From NCBI GenBank assembly GCA_021292105.1, contig CM037863.1:6397298-6461297 (forward strand): a DNA stretch of 64,000 nucleotides, in the 5' to 3' direction. Under the pieces are notes generated by a model. The model saw only the letters and a list, made by a program, of their open reading frames with translations, was not told the origin of the DNA and did not search any database. Both the position numbers and the translations under genes were made by a program. Every line of letters begins with the position of its first letter. Positions within the stretch are counted from its first letter, which is position 1. Below, one piece after another: positions 49,670 to 61,077 of the stretch. The DNA is from Anadara kagoshimensis (taxonomy: Eukaryota > Mollusca > Bivalvia > Arcoida > Arcidae).

Positions 49670-50720
49670 ACAGTAGCTGTATTAAGACAGGAGTGGACAA
49701 GAGACTCAGGAAGGAACACGTAGGATTTAGACCAGGGAGAGGAACAACAGAGCGTCCTGAGAAAAATACCGGAACCAGCAAATGAATTCAGAACTTCAAT
49801 ATAGACATACTTTGTGGACTTTGAAAAGGCATTCGACTCAATGCACAAACGAGCCTTTGGACGATAACAAAGAGCTATGGGATAGCAACCAAAATCACTG
49901 ATGCTTTAAGAGGGATGTATGAGGGATTCGCATATGCTGTCATTAAAGAAAATGGAACATTAGAGTAGTTCGCTATTAAAAGTGGTGTAAAACAGGGATG
50001 TGTAATGTCAGTGTTTCTTTCTAAGAGTTATAGTAGGATGATAAAGAAAACAACAAATGGAGTGAGAAGAGAAATAAGAAGTGACTTTACATTATTATTG
50101 TTAGGTCTTGGGTTTGCGGAAGATATAACACTTTTATCCTCAAAATTCTAAGACCTGAAAGATAAAACTAGGAAAACGACTGAAGAGGCATCAAGGTTAG
50201 GGCTTAAATTATATTCAAATAAATAGACTTAGAAGGATTTGGAACACCAAAAATATTGGAAAAAATACAACGAAGCACCTATTTAAGACCTTAGTAGGAC
50301 CAGTATTGTTATATGAAAGTAAAACGTGGAAAAGAACGAAGAAAGATGAACACCTCTTACAAACGGCTTCCAAACATATTGCCTCAGAAGGATACTAAGA
50401 ATAAGATGGCAACAGAAAATACCTAATGAAAAAAAAAATATTGAAAACAGCCAGACTTAACAACATCAGCTATGAGATCAGGAGAAGTAAGTGAAACTGA
50501 TTCGGACACATACTAAGGAAAGAGGGAACAAATGACTGCAAGACAACACTAGGGTGGCAGCCAGAGGGAAAAAGGGAAGACCACAAAGTCCACATGGAGG
50601 AGAACAACGGAAAAGGAAAGAAACGCTGCTGGATGGAGTAGATGGAACACAGCCAAAGCAACAACGAAGGGCAGACAAAAATGGAAGGATAGCGTTGAGG
50701 CCTTATGCGCCTTAAGTTCA
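49670..50720 (+). pseudogene. Decayed LINE (non-LTR retrotransposon) with reverse transcriptase remnants
   Basis: Spread over several frames with stops are typical LINE reverse-transcriptase pieces: G-F-R-P-G-R-G-T-T-E near 49726, D-F-E-K-A-F-D-S near 49820, G-V-K-Q-G-C-V-M-S near 49984 and an altered F-A-D-D-I block (reading A-E-D-I) near 50115. They are followed by L-V-G-P-V-L-L-Y-E near 50290 and a C-terminal stretch with L-G-H-I-L-R-K-E, G-W-Q-P-E-G-K and a GRP-rich segment, ending near 50715. The second Asp-containing motif is mutated and many frameshifts are present, so it cannot encode a working enzyme. The 5' half, including any endonuclease domain, is absent. Confidence 0.85.
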
Positions 50721-51810
50721 AGCTCAATGTCTTTTAAATAAAAATGTATGAAGACTATTTGTAGTAACAACAATGGTAGGAAACCATCTTTGTAACTGAA
50801 AGCATTTTATTTTACGACAATCTTTTTTTGGCCAAAGCAATATCACAAGTTTAAGAGGAATCATATGTTTGCATAATAAGCATAAAAGTACTAAAAATAT
50901 CTGACTGGAAAAAAATAAATATCTCCAGTATCACAGAGAGACTGTCAAAGTTAAAGTAGCACAATAAAAACTACCGGTACAGACAAAATAAAAACTACCG
51001 GTACAGTAACATCTTGTCAGTCATGTCGTTTGAATCAATATTTTGAATGTTTCTGTGCCAAAGTAGATTTTGTAACTATATAGACTGATTGAAAAAAGGT
51101 TTGTTTTCATCATGCATTTTAAAATTCTCGGATATTTTCGATTAAATGAGCATAAATCTACATTCTATATAGGTCCAGCGTTGCTCAAATACGTGTTCAT
51201 GACTGTTCTTAGTGGAATTTTTAATTTATTTTGAGATTCTATAACATACAAAAACGCCCAAAAAAGAAGATACAAGTGTTGGAGCAACTGCAAAGTTAAA
51301 TAAGGCGCACGATAGAATTTCGTATAGATTCATGATAAAAATGCATTTTTCTAGCAAAGCATATTCCCAAATCCAAAGGACCCAATATGGTATTAGCCAA
51401 TAGATTCATATTATTTCATAAAAATTTCAAAAGTAGCACGGGAGTGGTGTACATGTGTATGTGTCACAAGAAATTTGAGCTAGCTCCAATTTTTTTTCTG
51501 TATTTACCAAACAACATTAATATTTATCACAGTACTTAGCAATTGTAGGAAATAAATGTGCATTCAAATCGTATAAAAATTGATGTCATCACGCATTACA
51601 AAAAATATAAAAAATTTGAAAATTACCAAAATGATGACTTCAAATTCTTGAAAATTTGAGCGAATAATAATACGAGTAATAAAAATAATAGCCAGTCTAG
51701 AATTAAAATAAGAAAACCGAAAAGACCGTCAAATTTAAATTATCCGACAAAAAAGAAGACAAAAGAAATTGGATAAATAAATAAATTTATCAAAATGTAA
51801 AAAAACAAAA
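50721..51810. other. AT-rich non-coding DNA
   Basis: A 25-bp phrase with AAAACTACCGGTACAG occurs twice in tandem at about 50969-51005. The same ACCGGTA word appears at 48687 and 48721. Nothing else is recognised. Confidence 0.5.
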
Positions 51811-51893
51811 AGACCGTGGTGATTTGAACTGGCAACAGACATTTTTTCAAAATCGTAAATCTAGAACGCTATCCATTGCGCCACCAACGCCAA
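51811..51893 (-). repeat. tRNA-Arg-like SINE head or pseudogene (minus strand)
   Basis: On the minus strand GTTGGTGGCGCAATGGATAG closely matches the D-arm region of Arg tRNAs (GTGGCGCAATGGATAGCG). It ends in CCAGTTCAAATCACCACGG as a degenerate T-arm. The middle is AT-rich and gives no sensible anticodon arm or intron. It is therefore read as a tRNA-derived repeat or decayed tRNA gene. Confidence 0.6.
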
Positions 51894-52484
51894 TGTTTGT
51901 TATTCTCAAATACATGAAAACGCTACATTGTACGGTAGCTTGTGACGTCATGTTGTTTACATTTGACCCTCAAAACACAATATTCAGACAAAGAATCTTT
52001 TTATAATAACCGAGGAACCCATTCCATTCGTAAATTAAACTGGAAATCTACTCAGAGACATATCAATGGAAAATTACAACACTCGAAAGAACGTGTATAG
52101 TTTAATAATTCTTCACCTGCGACAATTGTGCTTTGATTTACCGTCGAATTTGACATGTTTTAATTTTATTCCATTTTATATTACCCCATTAAAATTTATT
52201 CCATTTTATATTACCCCATTAAAATATTATCATTATGTGATTTACAATTAGGTGTTTTCTGCTAATTTGGATCAAAATAAACCTTTTTGAGTTAGCCTAC
52301 TGAAGTTATTTTTTTTTTCATTAGTTGAGTCATTTTGCGCAGCGAAACACTTTCGTCTCCCGAACTTTCGACGTCATTTTCTCCGCTTACGTCACGATGC
52401 ACATAAGGGACGTTTCTACTTGGACGGGCTCATATGTTAAGGAAATTTCTGCAGTGCTGCTGAACAGAGACTTGTCCTAGATGG
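51894..52484. other. Non-coding DNA with a 31-bp direct duplication
   Basis: ATTCCATTTTATATTACCCC followed by ATTAAAAT is present twice, back to back, at about 52166-52225. An open stretch of 61 codons (52066-52251) crosses it and is not supported as coding. No other feature is recognised. Confidence 0.5.
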
Positions 52485-52860
52485 TTGCTCCTGGACGAAG
52501 CACAAAACATCTACCATTTAGACATGGCACAATGCAAGGCTGCCATATTTGTGTTTGGCATTTACAGAATAACCAGCAGTGTGACCATAATGATGTCCAG
52601 GATTGTTATTGTTATCAACCTTGTTGACTTTCCGACCACTTACCTAACACCTGCTGCTGCTAATGTAATTGTTAGACCCCTACCAGCGACTCTTAGTGCA
52701 ATATGCTAAAACCTCCACCTACCAACAGTCCTACTTTCCTGTCTCAATCAGAAAATGGAACCAACTTCCTCAAAAAGTCATTGCCTGCGACTCGCCTGAC
52801 TCCTCCAAGACGGCAAGAGAGATTTGCAGACCATCACACTGAGATTTAAACATCATATTC
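52485..52860 (+). pseudogene. LINE 3' fragment (C-terminal region of a reverse-transcriptase ORF)
   Basis: A 74-codon frame at 52485-52709 contains L-D-M-A-Q-C-K-A-A-I-F-V followed by R-I-T-S-S-V-T, and later L-V-D-F-P-T-T-Y-L-T-P. These match the order and spacing of the conserved LINE tail (Q-R-R-A-A-R-F-V ... S-S-V-T ... Y-L-T-P). After a frame change, Y-Q-Q-S-Y-F-P-V-S-I-R-K-W-N-Q-L-P follows at about 52728, the usual C-terminal signature of these polyproteins. It is 5' truncated and frameshifted. It differs from the LINE at 49670 and probably belongs to another family. Confidence 0.8.
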
Positions 52861-52979
52861 TTGTTTTTATCTGCACTTTACATATGGTTTTAACCTTCAC
52901 CTTCCAGCACCAGTCACATGTAAATTAGTCGCACACAAACCAGTACCAGGATACACGATCTGGTGTTTTTTTAATTCAA

Positions 52980-53318
52980 GTGGAAGAAGATTGATTGATT
53001 GAATGGGTTTTACCCACAAGTCAATAATAAATTCACTTATATTGAGATGTCACCAGCTATAGCTGAAGAGCCAGACATTTTTACCTTTGCAGTGCATTCA
53101 GGGCAATGTGCAGAAATGGTTCTTTAACATGCCACATCTGCACTGACACGGGACATCGGTATCTAATGTCTCTTCTGAAAGACCCGCCCTGACTTTCATT
53201 CTTAAATGTTGAGTGCTTAGCACCTTCTATTTTCAAGTCTTGGTCAGACCCAGCCAGGACTTGAACCCAAGACCTTCCATATACAGAGCAAGCACTCTAC
53301 CAACTGAGCAACTGCAGA
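52980..53318 (-). mobile_element. tRNA-derived SINE, full-length-like copy (minus strand)
   Basis: Read on the minus strand, a tRNA-like head (about 53318-53243) carries GTTGCTCAGTTGGTAGAGTG and GTCTTGGGTTCAAGTCC. The body follows with GTTAAAGAACCATTTCTG, CATTGCCCTGAATGCACTGC and AGCTATAGCTGGTGACATCT. The element ends near 52980 in a short ATCA-type repeat (TCAATCAATCAATC). The body phrases match the headless copy at 2905-3050. This gives one dispersed SINE family for the window. Confidence 0.8.
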
Positions 53319-54035
53319 AGAAGAGGTACAATATCAAAGACTTCAAACAGGCCTTACAAAACCCTACTGCAAGTATTCATATTGTGTTGCTGGTTTGAAC
53401 TCTATGCAGTCTTTGGAGTGGAGACACTTATATTGAGACAGCCAGTTCTGGGGTGGTGGAGGAAACCAGAGTGTCTGGAGAAAAACCACCAAGTGATCTG
53501 ATGAACGTTTTCACACCAGAATTTGTCCAAAGTACTATTCTAAGATAGGCAATGGGAGGTGCTATCATCTGTATGTGCAAGCTGTAGACCACCTGGCCAA
53601 CGCAGGGCCTACTCTAGTCAATGTATAACTTGTGTTAATTAAGTGATACCTAAATGTTGAACATGATTTATAAGGAGGGTTTGTTATGAATAACAGTTAA
53701 TGCTCATTATAATACCTTTAAATAACTTTGCTACCTTGCTTATTGCCACATAATTTCCAAATTCAAAAAAATTCAAATAATTTGTTGACCCAAGTATATT
53801 GCAAGTCTAGGCTTATCAGGGCCCTCCAAAAGTATTATGGCCGTCATTACAGTATTGTTAATAAGTTTGATGTCTCTGTGTCCAGGATTGCCGTGGATAT
53901 ATTTGACATCCCATAGTTCCATGTTCACTTTCACTTACAATTTTGATTACGCACTTGGCACTAACTAAACAGAAGGTGCTTACACCTCCAGAGCAATGGT
54001 GGAAGTTAACATGTTAAACCTTAAATTTGTCAGTT
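53319..54035. other. Non-coding DNA with one dispersed-repeat fragment
   Basis: At about 53448-53500 the phrase GGTGGAGGAAACCAGAGTGT followed by CTGGAGAAAAACCACCAAGT matches fragments near 61543, 62655 and, inverted, near 46680. No exon is recognised. A 62-codon open stretch at 53728-53916 is not supported as a gene. Confidence 0.5.
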
Positions 54036-54039
54036 TTTG

Positions 54040-57000
54040 CTTTGCTTCAGGATTGTGATTTGGACATGGATTGGTATGTTTGTTTTTATTTTGCTTTGTG
54101 ATTGTGATTTGAACATGGATGAGTATGTTTGTTTTTACTTTGCTTTGTGATTGTGATTTGGACATTGATTGGTATGTTTGTTTTTACTTTGCTTTGGGAT
54201 TGTGATTTGGACATGGATCAGAATGTTTGTTTTTACTTTGCTTTGTGATTGTGATTTGGACAGAGATTAGTATGTTTGTTTTTACTTTGCTTTGGGATTG
54301 TGATTTGGACATGAATTAGTATGTTTGTTTTTACTTTGCTTTGTGATTGTGATTTGGACATGGATCAGTATGTTTGATTTTACTTTGCTTTGTAATTGTG
54401 ATTTGGACATGGATCAGTATGTTTGTTTTTACTTTCCTTTGTGATTGTGATTTGGACATTGATTGGTATGTTTGTTTTTACTTTGCTTTGTGATTGTGAT
54501 TTGGACATGGATCAGTATGTTTGTTTTTACTTTCCTTTGTGATTGTGATTTGGACATTGATTGGTATGTTTGTTTTTACTTTGCTTTGGGATTGTGATTT
54601 GGACATGGATCAGGATGTTTGTTTTTACTTTGCTTTGTGATTGTGATTTGGACAGGGATTGGTATGTTTGTTTTTACTTTGCTTTGGGATTGTGATTTGG
54701 ACATGGATTAGTATGTTTGTTTTTACTTTGCTTTGTAATTGTGATTTGGACATGGATCAGTATGTTTGTTTTTACTTCCCTTTGTGATTGTGATTTGGAC
54801 ATGGATCAGTATGTTTGTTTTTACTTTGCTTTGTGATTTTGATTTGGACATGGATCAGTATGTTTGTTTTTACTTTGCTTTGTGATTGTGATTTGGACAG
54901 GGATTGGTATGTTTGTTTTTACTTTGCTTTGGGATTGTGATTTGGACATGGATCAGTATGTTTGTTTTTACTTTGCTTTGTAATTGTGATTTGGACATGG
55001 ATCAGTATGTTTGTTTTTACTTCCCTTTGTGATTGTGATTTGGACATGGATCAGTATGTTTGTTTTTACTTTGCTTTGTGATTTTGATTTGGACATGGAT
55101 CAGTATGTTTGTTTTTACTTTGCTTTGTGATTGTCATTTGGACATGGATTAGTATGTTTGTTTTTACTTTGCTTTGTGATTGTGATTTGGACATGGATTA
55201 GTATGTTTGTTTTTACTTTGCTTTGTGATTGTGATTTGGACATAGATCAGTATGTTTGTTTTTACTTTGCTTTGGGATTATTGTTTGGACATGGATTAGT
55301 ATGTTTGTTTTTACTTTGCTTTGTGATTGTGATTTGGACATGGATTGGTATGTTTGTTTTTACTTTGCTTTGTGATTGTGATTTGGACATGGATTAGTAT
55401 GTTTGTTTTTACTTTGCTTTGTGATTTGGACATGGATCAGTATGTTTGTTTTTACTTTGCTTTGTGATTGTGATTTGGACATGGATCAGTATGTTTGTTT
55501 TTACTTTGCTTCAGGATTGTGATTTGGACATGGATCAGTATGTTTGTTTTTACTTTGCTTCAGGATTGTGATTTGGACATGGATCAGTATGTTTGTTTTT
55601 ACTTTGCTTTGTGATTGTGATTTGGACATGGATCAGTCAGTTTGTTTTTTTTTACTTTGCTTCAGGATTGTGATTTGGACATGGATCAGTATGTTTGTTT
55701 TTACTTTGCTTCAGGATTGTGATTTGGACATGGATCAGTATGTTTGTTTTTACTTTGCTTTGTGATTGTGATTTGGACATGGATCAGTATGTTTGTTTTT
55801 ACTTTGCTTCAGGATTGTGATTTGGACATGGATTAGTATGTTTGTTTTTACTTAGCTTTGTGGTTGTGATTTGGACATGGATCAGTATGTTTGTTTTTAC
55901 TTTGCTTCAGGATTGTGATTTGGACATGGATTAGTATGTTTGTTTTTACTTTGCTTTGTGATTGTGATTTGGACATGGGTGAGTATGTTTGTTTTTACTT
56001 TGCTTTGGGATTATGGTTTGGACATGGATTAGTATGTTTGTTTTTACTTTGCTTTGGGATTATGGTTTGGACATGGATTAGTATGTTTGTTTTTACTTTG
56101 CTTTGTGATTGTGATTTGGACATGAATGAGTATGTTTGTTTTTACTTTGCTTTGTGATTGTGATTTAGACACGGATTGGTATGTTTGTTTTTACTTTGCT
56201 TTGTGATTGTGATTTGGACATGGATTAGTATGTTTGTTTTTACTTTGCTTTGTGATTGTGATTTGGACATGGATTAGTATGTTTGTTTTTACTTTGCTTT
56301 GGGATTATGGTTTGGACATGGATTAGTATGTTTGTTTTTACTTTGCTTTGGGATTATGGTTTGGACATGGATTAGTATGTTTGTTTTTACTTTGCTTTGT
56401 GATTGTGATTTGGACATGAATGAGTATGTTTGTTTTTACTTTGCTTTGTGATTGTGATTTGGACATGGATTAGTATGTTTGTTTTTACTTTGCTTTGTGA
56501 TTGTGATTTGGACATGGATTAGTATGTTTGTTTTTACTTTGCTTTGGGATTATGGTTTGGACATGGATTAGTATGTTTGTTTTTACTTTGCTTTGGGATT
56601 ATGGTTTGGACATGGATTAGTATGTTTGTTTTTACTTTGCTTTGTGATTGTGATTTGGACATGAATGAGTATGTTTGTTTTTACTTTGCTTTGTGATTGT
56701 GATTTAGACACGGATTGGTATGTTTGTTTTTACTTTGCTTTGTGATTGTGATTTGGACATGGATTAGTATGTTTGTTTTTACTTTGCTTTGTGATTGTGA
56801 TTTGGACATGGATTAGTATGTTTGTTTTTACTTTGCTTTGGGATTATGGTTTGGACATGGATTAGTATGTTTGTTTTTACTTTGCTTTGGGATTATGGTT
56901 TGGACATGGATTAGTATGTTTGTTTTTACTTTGCTTTGTGATTGTGATTTGGACATGAATGAGTATGTTTGTTTTTACTTTGCTTTGTGATTGTGATTTA

Positions 57001-57708
57001 GACACGGATTGGTATGTTTGTTTTTACTTTGCTTTGTGATTGTGATTTGGACATGGATTAGTATGTTTGTTTTTACTTTGCTTTGTGATTGTGATTTGGA
57101 CATGGATTAGTATGTTTGTTTTTACTTTGCTTTGTAATTGTGATTTGGACATGGATTAGTATGTTTGTTTTTTACTTTGCTTTGTGATTGTGATTTAGAC
57201 ACGGATTGGTATGTTTGTTTTTACTTTGCTTTGTGATTGTGATTTGGACATGGATTAGTATGTTTGTTTTTACTTTGCTTTGTGATTGTGATTTGGACAT
57301 GGATTAGTATGTTTGTTTTTACTTTGCTTTGTAATTGTGATTTGGACATGGATTAGTATGTTTGTTTTTACTTTGCTTTGTGATTGTGATTTAGACACGG
57401 ATTGGTATGTTTGTTTTTACTTTGCTTTGTGATTGTGATTTGGACATGGATTAGTATGTTTGTTTTTACTTTGCTTTGTGATTGTGATTTGGACATGGAT
57501 TAGTATGTTTGTTTTTACTTTGCTTTGTAATTGTGATTTGGACATGGATTAGTATGTTTGTTTTTACTTTGCTTTGGGATTATGGTTTGGACATGGATTA
57601 GTATGTTTGTTTTTACTTTGCTTTGTGATTGTGATTTGGACATGGATTAGTATGTTTGTTTTTACTTTGCTTTGTGATTGTGATTTGAACATGGATTAGT
57701 ATGTTTGT
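54040..57708. repeat. 49-bp satellite array, about 75 copies
   Basis: The unit is TTTGTGATTGTGATTTGGAC, then ATGGATTAGTATGTTTGTTT, then TTACTTTGC. Spacing of the unit start measured at 55261 and 55310 is 49 bp. Variants such as ATCAGT, TTCAGGATTG, GGGATTATGG and TTTAGACACGG mark individual units and recur in blocks. The plus strand is strongly T/G-rich and C-poor. Since 49 is one more than a multiple of three, the array gives open frames of repeated hydrophobic peptides that are artefacts. It lies beyond the 3' end of RNF32. Confidence 0.97.
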
Positions 57709-58269
57709 TTTTGATATTGTATTTTATAAGCCTTACTTGATTAACTGCCAAAACACAATTTGACCAAACATATGATGGCTATGAACCAAGTTTAATTTTC
57801 TTTACCAGAGATAAGGTATAAGTGTTCTTTGTATACATGTACATGTATTGTGCAGTCAAGTTCAATCTGGGAGGGCCATGGTGAGTGATAATCTGTCCTG
57901 AGCCAGTTGGCTCATCTGGAGAAAAAAACTTATCCTGATACAACAGATGGCACAAGGCTCTTCTTTAAAAGGGACAGTGTGACAGGCAATGAATATTCAT
58001 ATTTTTGTGGATTGTCATGAAAAACTAGCTTAGTAAAAAGACCAGACATGGTGGATATAAAAATTGTATAAAATTAAGTAACATCAAAATTTGCATATTT
58101 TTTTAGGATTTGATTGGATAAACAACACCCCTACAATCTAAAACATGTTGAACATCAAAATCCATATACAGTAAAATTGCAATTCACCTCTTCCATTAAT
58201 TAGGTCACATTTTGGCATCACAAATTGGGTAGGCAATAAATGGTGGGAGTCTTATAAAGAAAAACAAAG
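57709..58269. other. AT-rich DNA, nothing recognised
   Basis: No exon, RNA gene or mobile element can be supported. TACATGTACATGTA near 57835 is a short palindromic word of the kind common in AT-rich repeats. Confidence 0.45.
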
Positions 58270-58812
58270 AAAAAATGCATCTTTGAATCCTGACGAATCT
58301 ATGACCTTTGAATCATGACAAATCTATGACCTCTGAATTGGTATGATTCCATGATCTTTGACTAATGATGAACATATGACCTTTGAATCACTATGATTCT
58401 ATTACCCTTGACTCATGATAAATCCTTGCCCTTTGAATCATGATGATTCCATGACTTTTGTATCATGATGAACCCATGATGAACCCATGACCTTTTTATC
58501 ATGATGAACCTATGACCTTTTTATCATGACAAACCCATGACCTTTGAGTCATGACTAACCCATGACCTTTGAATCATGATGAACCCATGACCTTTTTATC
58601 ATAATGAACCCACGGCCTTTGAATCATGACAAACACATGACCTTTGAGTCATGACCAACCCATGACCTTTGAATCATGATGATTCCATGACCTTTTTATC
58701 ATGATGAACTCGTGACCTTTTTATCATGATGAACTCGTGACCTTTTTATCATGATGAACTCGTGACCTTTGAATTACAATGAACCCATGTCTTTTGACTC
58801 ATGATGAACCGT
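58270..58812. repeat. 25-bp minisatellite, about 20 copies
   Basis: The unit CATGACCTTTGAATCATGAT plus GAACC repeats with a GACCTTTTTAT variant and a GATTCCATG variant. Edges are diverged (ATCTATGACC on the left). One T-rich subtype with GAACTCGTGACCTTTTTATC is repeated three times near 58700-58765, showing recent local expansion. Each unit contains TGACCT. Confidence 0.92.
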
Positions 58813-59387
58813 TGTTCCTTTATCCATCATAAGTTTAAACAATGACTGGAACAATATATTTTTTTTAAAATATTTATTTTACTTGATGGAAATCAACATC
58901 AACAAACCAATAAAGTAAAAAATTATAAATATTATATTATGTTATAATAATTTAAATAAATAATATATAATCACAGATCAGGTCCTTTTTTATTCAAAAA
59001 ATAATGTTATTACATGGGATGAATAATAAACAGAAAAAAACAATACAAGTTTTGTTCATTTTTATAAAACACTTTTCATTTAATTCCCTTTTCAACTTTC
59101 CTCACAAGCATACATGTACAATAAGTAAAATAAACTTCAATGTGGTGTAGTACTATTCGTAGAAACTTGAGTTGAATTTTAAGAGGATAATTCATTTCAA
59201 AATGTAGTGCAGCATTTTTAACCAGTTTCATAATATATACATCATCAAATGGTAAGTGTTATCAGTTGGTTGTCTGTGGCATTCAAAATTTACACAAGCC
59301 ATTTTTTTAGTGCTGGAATTACCAAGCTGTTTACAATATTTGTATTAATATACAATGATGTAATTTTTGTATTAATATAGATGTCAT
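58813..59387. other. AT-rich DNA beyond RNF32, possible 3' end region
   Basis: This stretch follows the RNF32 terminal exon on the minus strand. AATAAA-type words on the minus strand (TTTATT on the plus strand, for example near 58868) could serve as polyadenylation signals, but none is clearly better than the background in such AT-rich DNA. The extent of the RNF32 3' untranslated region cannot be fixed. Confidence 0.4.
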
Positions 59388-59860
59388 GGGTTTTCAAATA
59401 GCTGACTCTACAAAATGGGATATATGGGATGTCCTTCTCTTCAAAAGTGTTCAGACATCTCATGAAAAACCTGACGGATCTGTGTATCATGTTCTATTTA
59501 ACCTGTCATCTGCTATCTAAAATGGTATAATTTTCTTCTGATAATTCGCTCCGATTTGCGCACCATGTTTCATTTGATCTGTCGTCTACCAACTAAATTG
59601 GTATAATTTTTTGGCTCTACAAAAAATGGCATATTGGATGTCCTTCTCTTAAAAAGTGTTTAGTGAAAAACCCAACAAATCTGTGCACCATGTTTTATCT
59701 AACCTGTCGTCTGACACCTATAATGATATAATTTTCTTCTAATAACTGGCTCTACAAACAGGACATATTGGATGTCTTTCTCTTCAAAAGTGTTGGGACA
59801 TGTGTCATGAAAACCTGACTGATTCATGCACCATGTTTTATGTAACCTGTCATCTGACAC
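59388..59860 (-). pseudogene. Four decayed partial copies of the RNF32 last exon in tandem
   Basis: Working away from the live exon, partial copies lie at about 59725-59860, 59600-59724, 59520-59599 (short) and 59388-59519. Each contains on the plus strand variants of GGCTCTACAAA, GGACATATTGGATGTCCTTC, CTTCAAAAGTGTT and CATGTTTTATGTAACCTGTC. The copy nearest 59390 still reads C-L-N-T-F-E-E and a degraded P-F-C-R in a 66-codon open frame on the minus strand. The duplicated unit joins the C-terminal half of the RING to the first part of the 3' untranslated region. All copies lie after the functional stop codon. Confidence 0.85.
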
Positions 59861-60178
59861 TTATAATGGTATGATTTTCTTCTGATAATTGGCTCTACAA
59901 ATAGGACATATTGGATGTCCTTCCTGTAAAGTCAAATCTTCAAACGTGTTTAGACATGTCTCATGAAAAACATGTGAACATGACAACAATACTGTCTGTC
60001 TCTGTTTAGTTTTACTTGAATCTTTTTTAGTTTTTGCCCCTTTTGAATCACCTTGTTTCTGATTGGATGTTTTTTCAAGGTCAACCTGGGTCATATGGAA
60101 GACAGACTTGTCGACGTATGTCTTTGATCCAAGCTGTGCCAGACATATAGGGCATTCCAGATTCCCTCTCTTTACAGC
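59861..60178 (-). CDS. RNF32: RNF32 terminal exon (C-terminal RING-H2 finger)
   Basis: The exon begins after a TTTATTTTTTAG acceptor and codes for 105 residues, ending in QKKIIPL and a TAA stop. The zinc ligands are C9, C12, C67, H69, H72, C75, C91 and C94: ECPICL, then LLSCSHVFHETC, then CPICR, a RING-H2 order. RNF32 proteins carry two RING-H2 fingers with an IQ motif between them and end with C-x-L-C-R-x-x-Y-Q-K-K, which fits here. The segment between the first and second cysteine pairs is long (54 residues) and rich in K, Q, S and T (residues 34-61). The protein is a putative ubiquitin ligase, known mainly from testis in mammals. Phase agrees with the exon at 62367-62532. Confidence 0.92.
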   Translation of the reverse strand, partial: AVKRGNLECPICLAQLGSKTYVDKSVFHMTQVDLEKTSNQKQGDSKGAKTKKDSSKTKQRQTVLLSCSHVFHETCLNTFEDLTLQEGHPICPICRANYQKKIIPL

Positions 60179-60427
60179 CTAAAAAATAAATGAATATGAA
60201 AAAAATACCACATTTTTTGGATGCATTCATTTCTTTTCCGAAATGGATTTTAGTATCAAACTAAATCATGTAACTTGCCAGTAATTTAGGAGATAACAGA
60301 AATGTCAACATTGATCTGCAGAAGGATCAGGGAGCGATAGGCTGTATTTAAACACTTATCACACATATTTTCGAAATTATACCTGCATCAAATATTAAAA
60401 ATACTTTAAATGAATAGATTTAATGAT

Positions 60428-60587
60428 CAGTCAAACCTGTCTATAAAGGCCACCCAAGGGAACCAGAAAAATGGTCTTCATGGCAGGTGGTCTTTATATA
60501 CAGGTTCAAATAATATTAATAAATAACAATTGGGATACAATTCTACTGGCCCTTATATAGAGGTGGCCTTTAAGGCAGGTTGGACTG
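60428..60587. mobile_element. MITE with palindromic ends, copy 2
   Basis: The left end CAGTCAAACCTGTCTATAAA and the right end, which reverse-complements to CAGTCCAACCTGCCTTAAAG, are inverted repeats of about 25 bp. The internal part (TACAGGTTCAAATAATAT, CAATTGGGATACAATT) matches the copy at 6075-6255 closely, with about 20 bp less in the right half. It lies in the last RNF32 intron. The outer TA duplication is not preserved. Confidence 0.8.
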
Positions 60588-61077
60588 TTTTTCAACATCA
60601 AACTACGGTTCATAAAGATTTATTGGACAATATCAGCATGCAATAATCACAGCAACATCATGTCCACCGAATTCAGTGAATAAAATGAGATTTTAATTGC
60701 CTTTGTTATTTTTAATACACTTAAGAGATGTACAAATGACATTTTTAGAAGAGAAATTGTCACTTAAAATGATGCCATAGCAAGAAATGGCATATTGATT
60801 CAGTTCACTGCAAAATTTTTTATATTATTCTTTTTTTCTTCATTTTTTCTTTCTTTTCTTCATTCCTAAACGTGCAGTGCAGGCCAAAATTTCACAATCA
60901 TTCCTTAACTGAAGAAATTTTATATCTTAATAATTTTGTAAATTTCAAAATATATTTAGGGGTGTTGTTTATGAAGATTATTTCAAACTTATGACTTTTG
61001 TGTTTGGTTTTTGTCAAAAGTGTTATGGTACTTTGTAGTTAAAAATTGGACTGTCCAGGTATTTTTCTGTCCACTCA

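Noticed and set aside
50470-50773. Three overlapping minus-strand open frames of 66-85 codons rich in F, L, C and S
   Set aside because: They lie opposite the purine-rich C-terminal part of the decayed LINE and are its antisense shadow.
55131-56157. Hydrophobic repeat proteins of 73-88 codons
   Set aside because: They are translations of the 49-bp satellite, which stays open by chance in several frames; variant units stop the frame irregularly.
59861-60094. A separate 77-codon gene starting at the ATG at 60094
   Set aside because: The frame is open upstream to a good splice acceptor at 60179 and the first RING cysteines lie before this ATG, so it is an internal Met of the RNF32 last exon.
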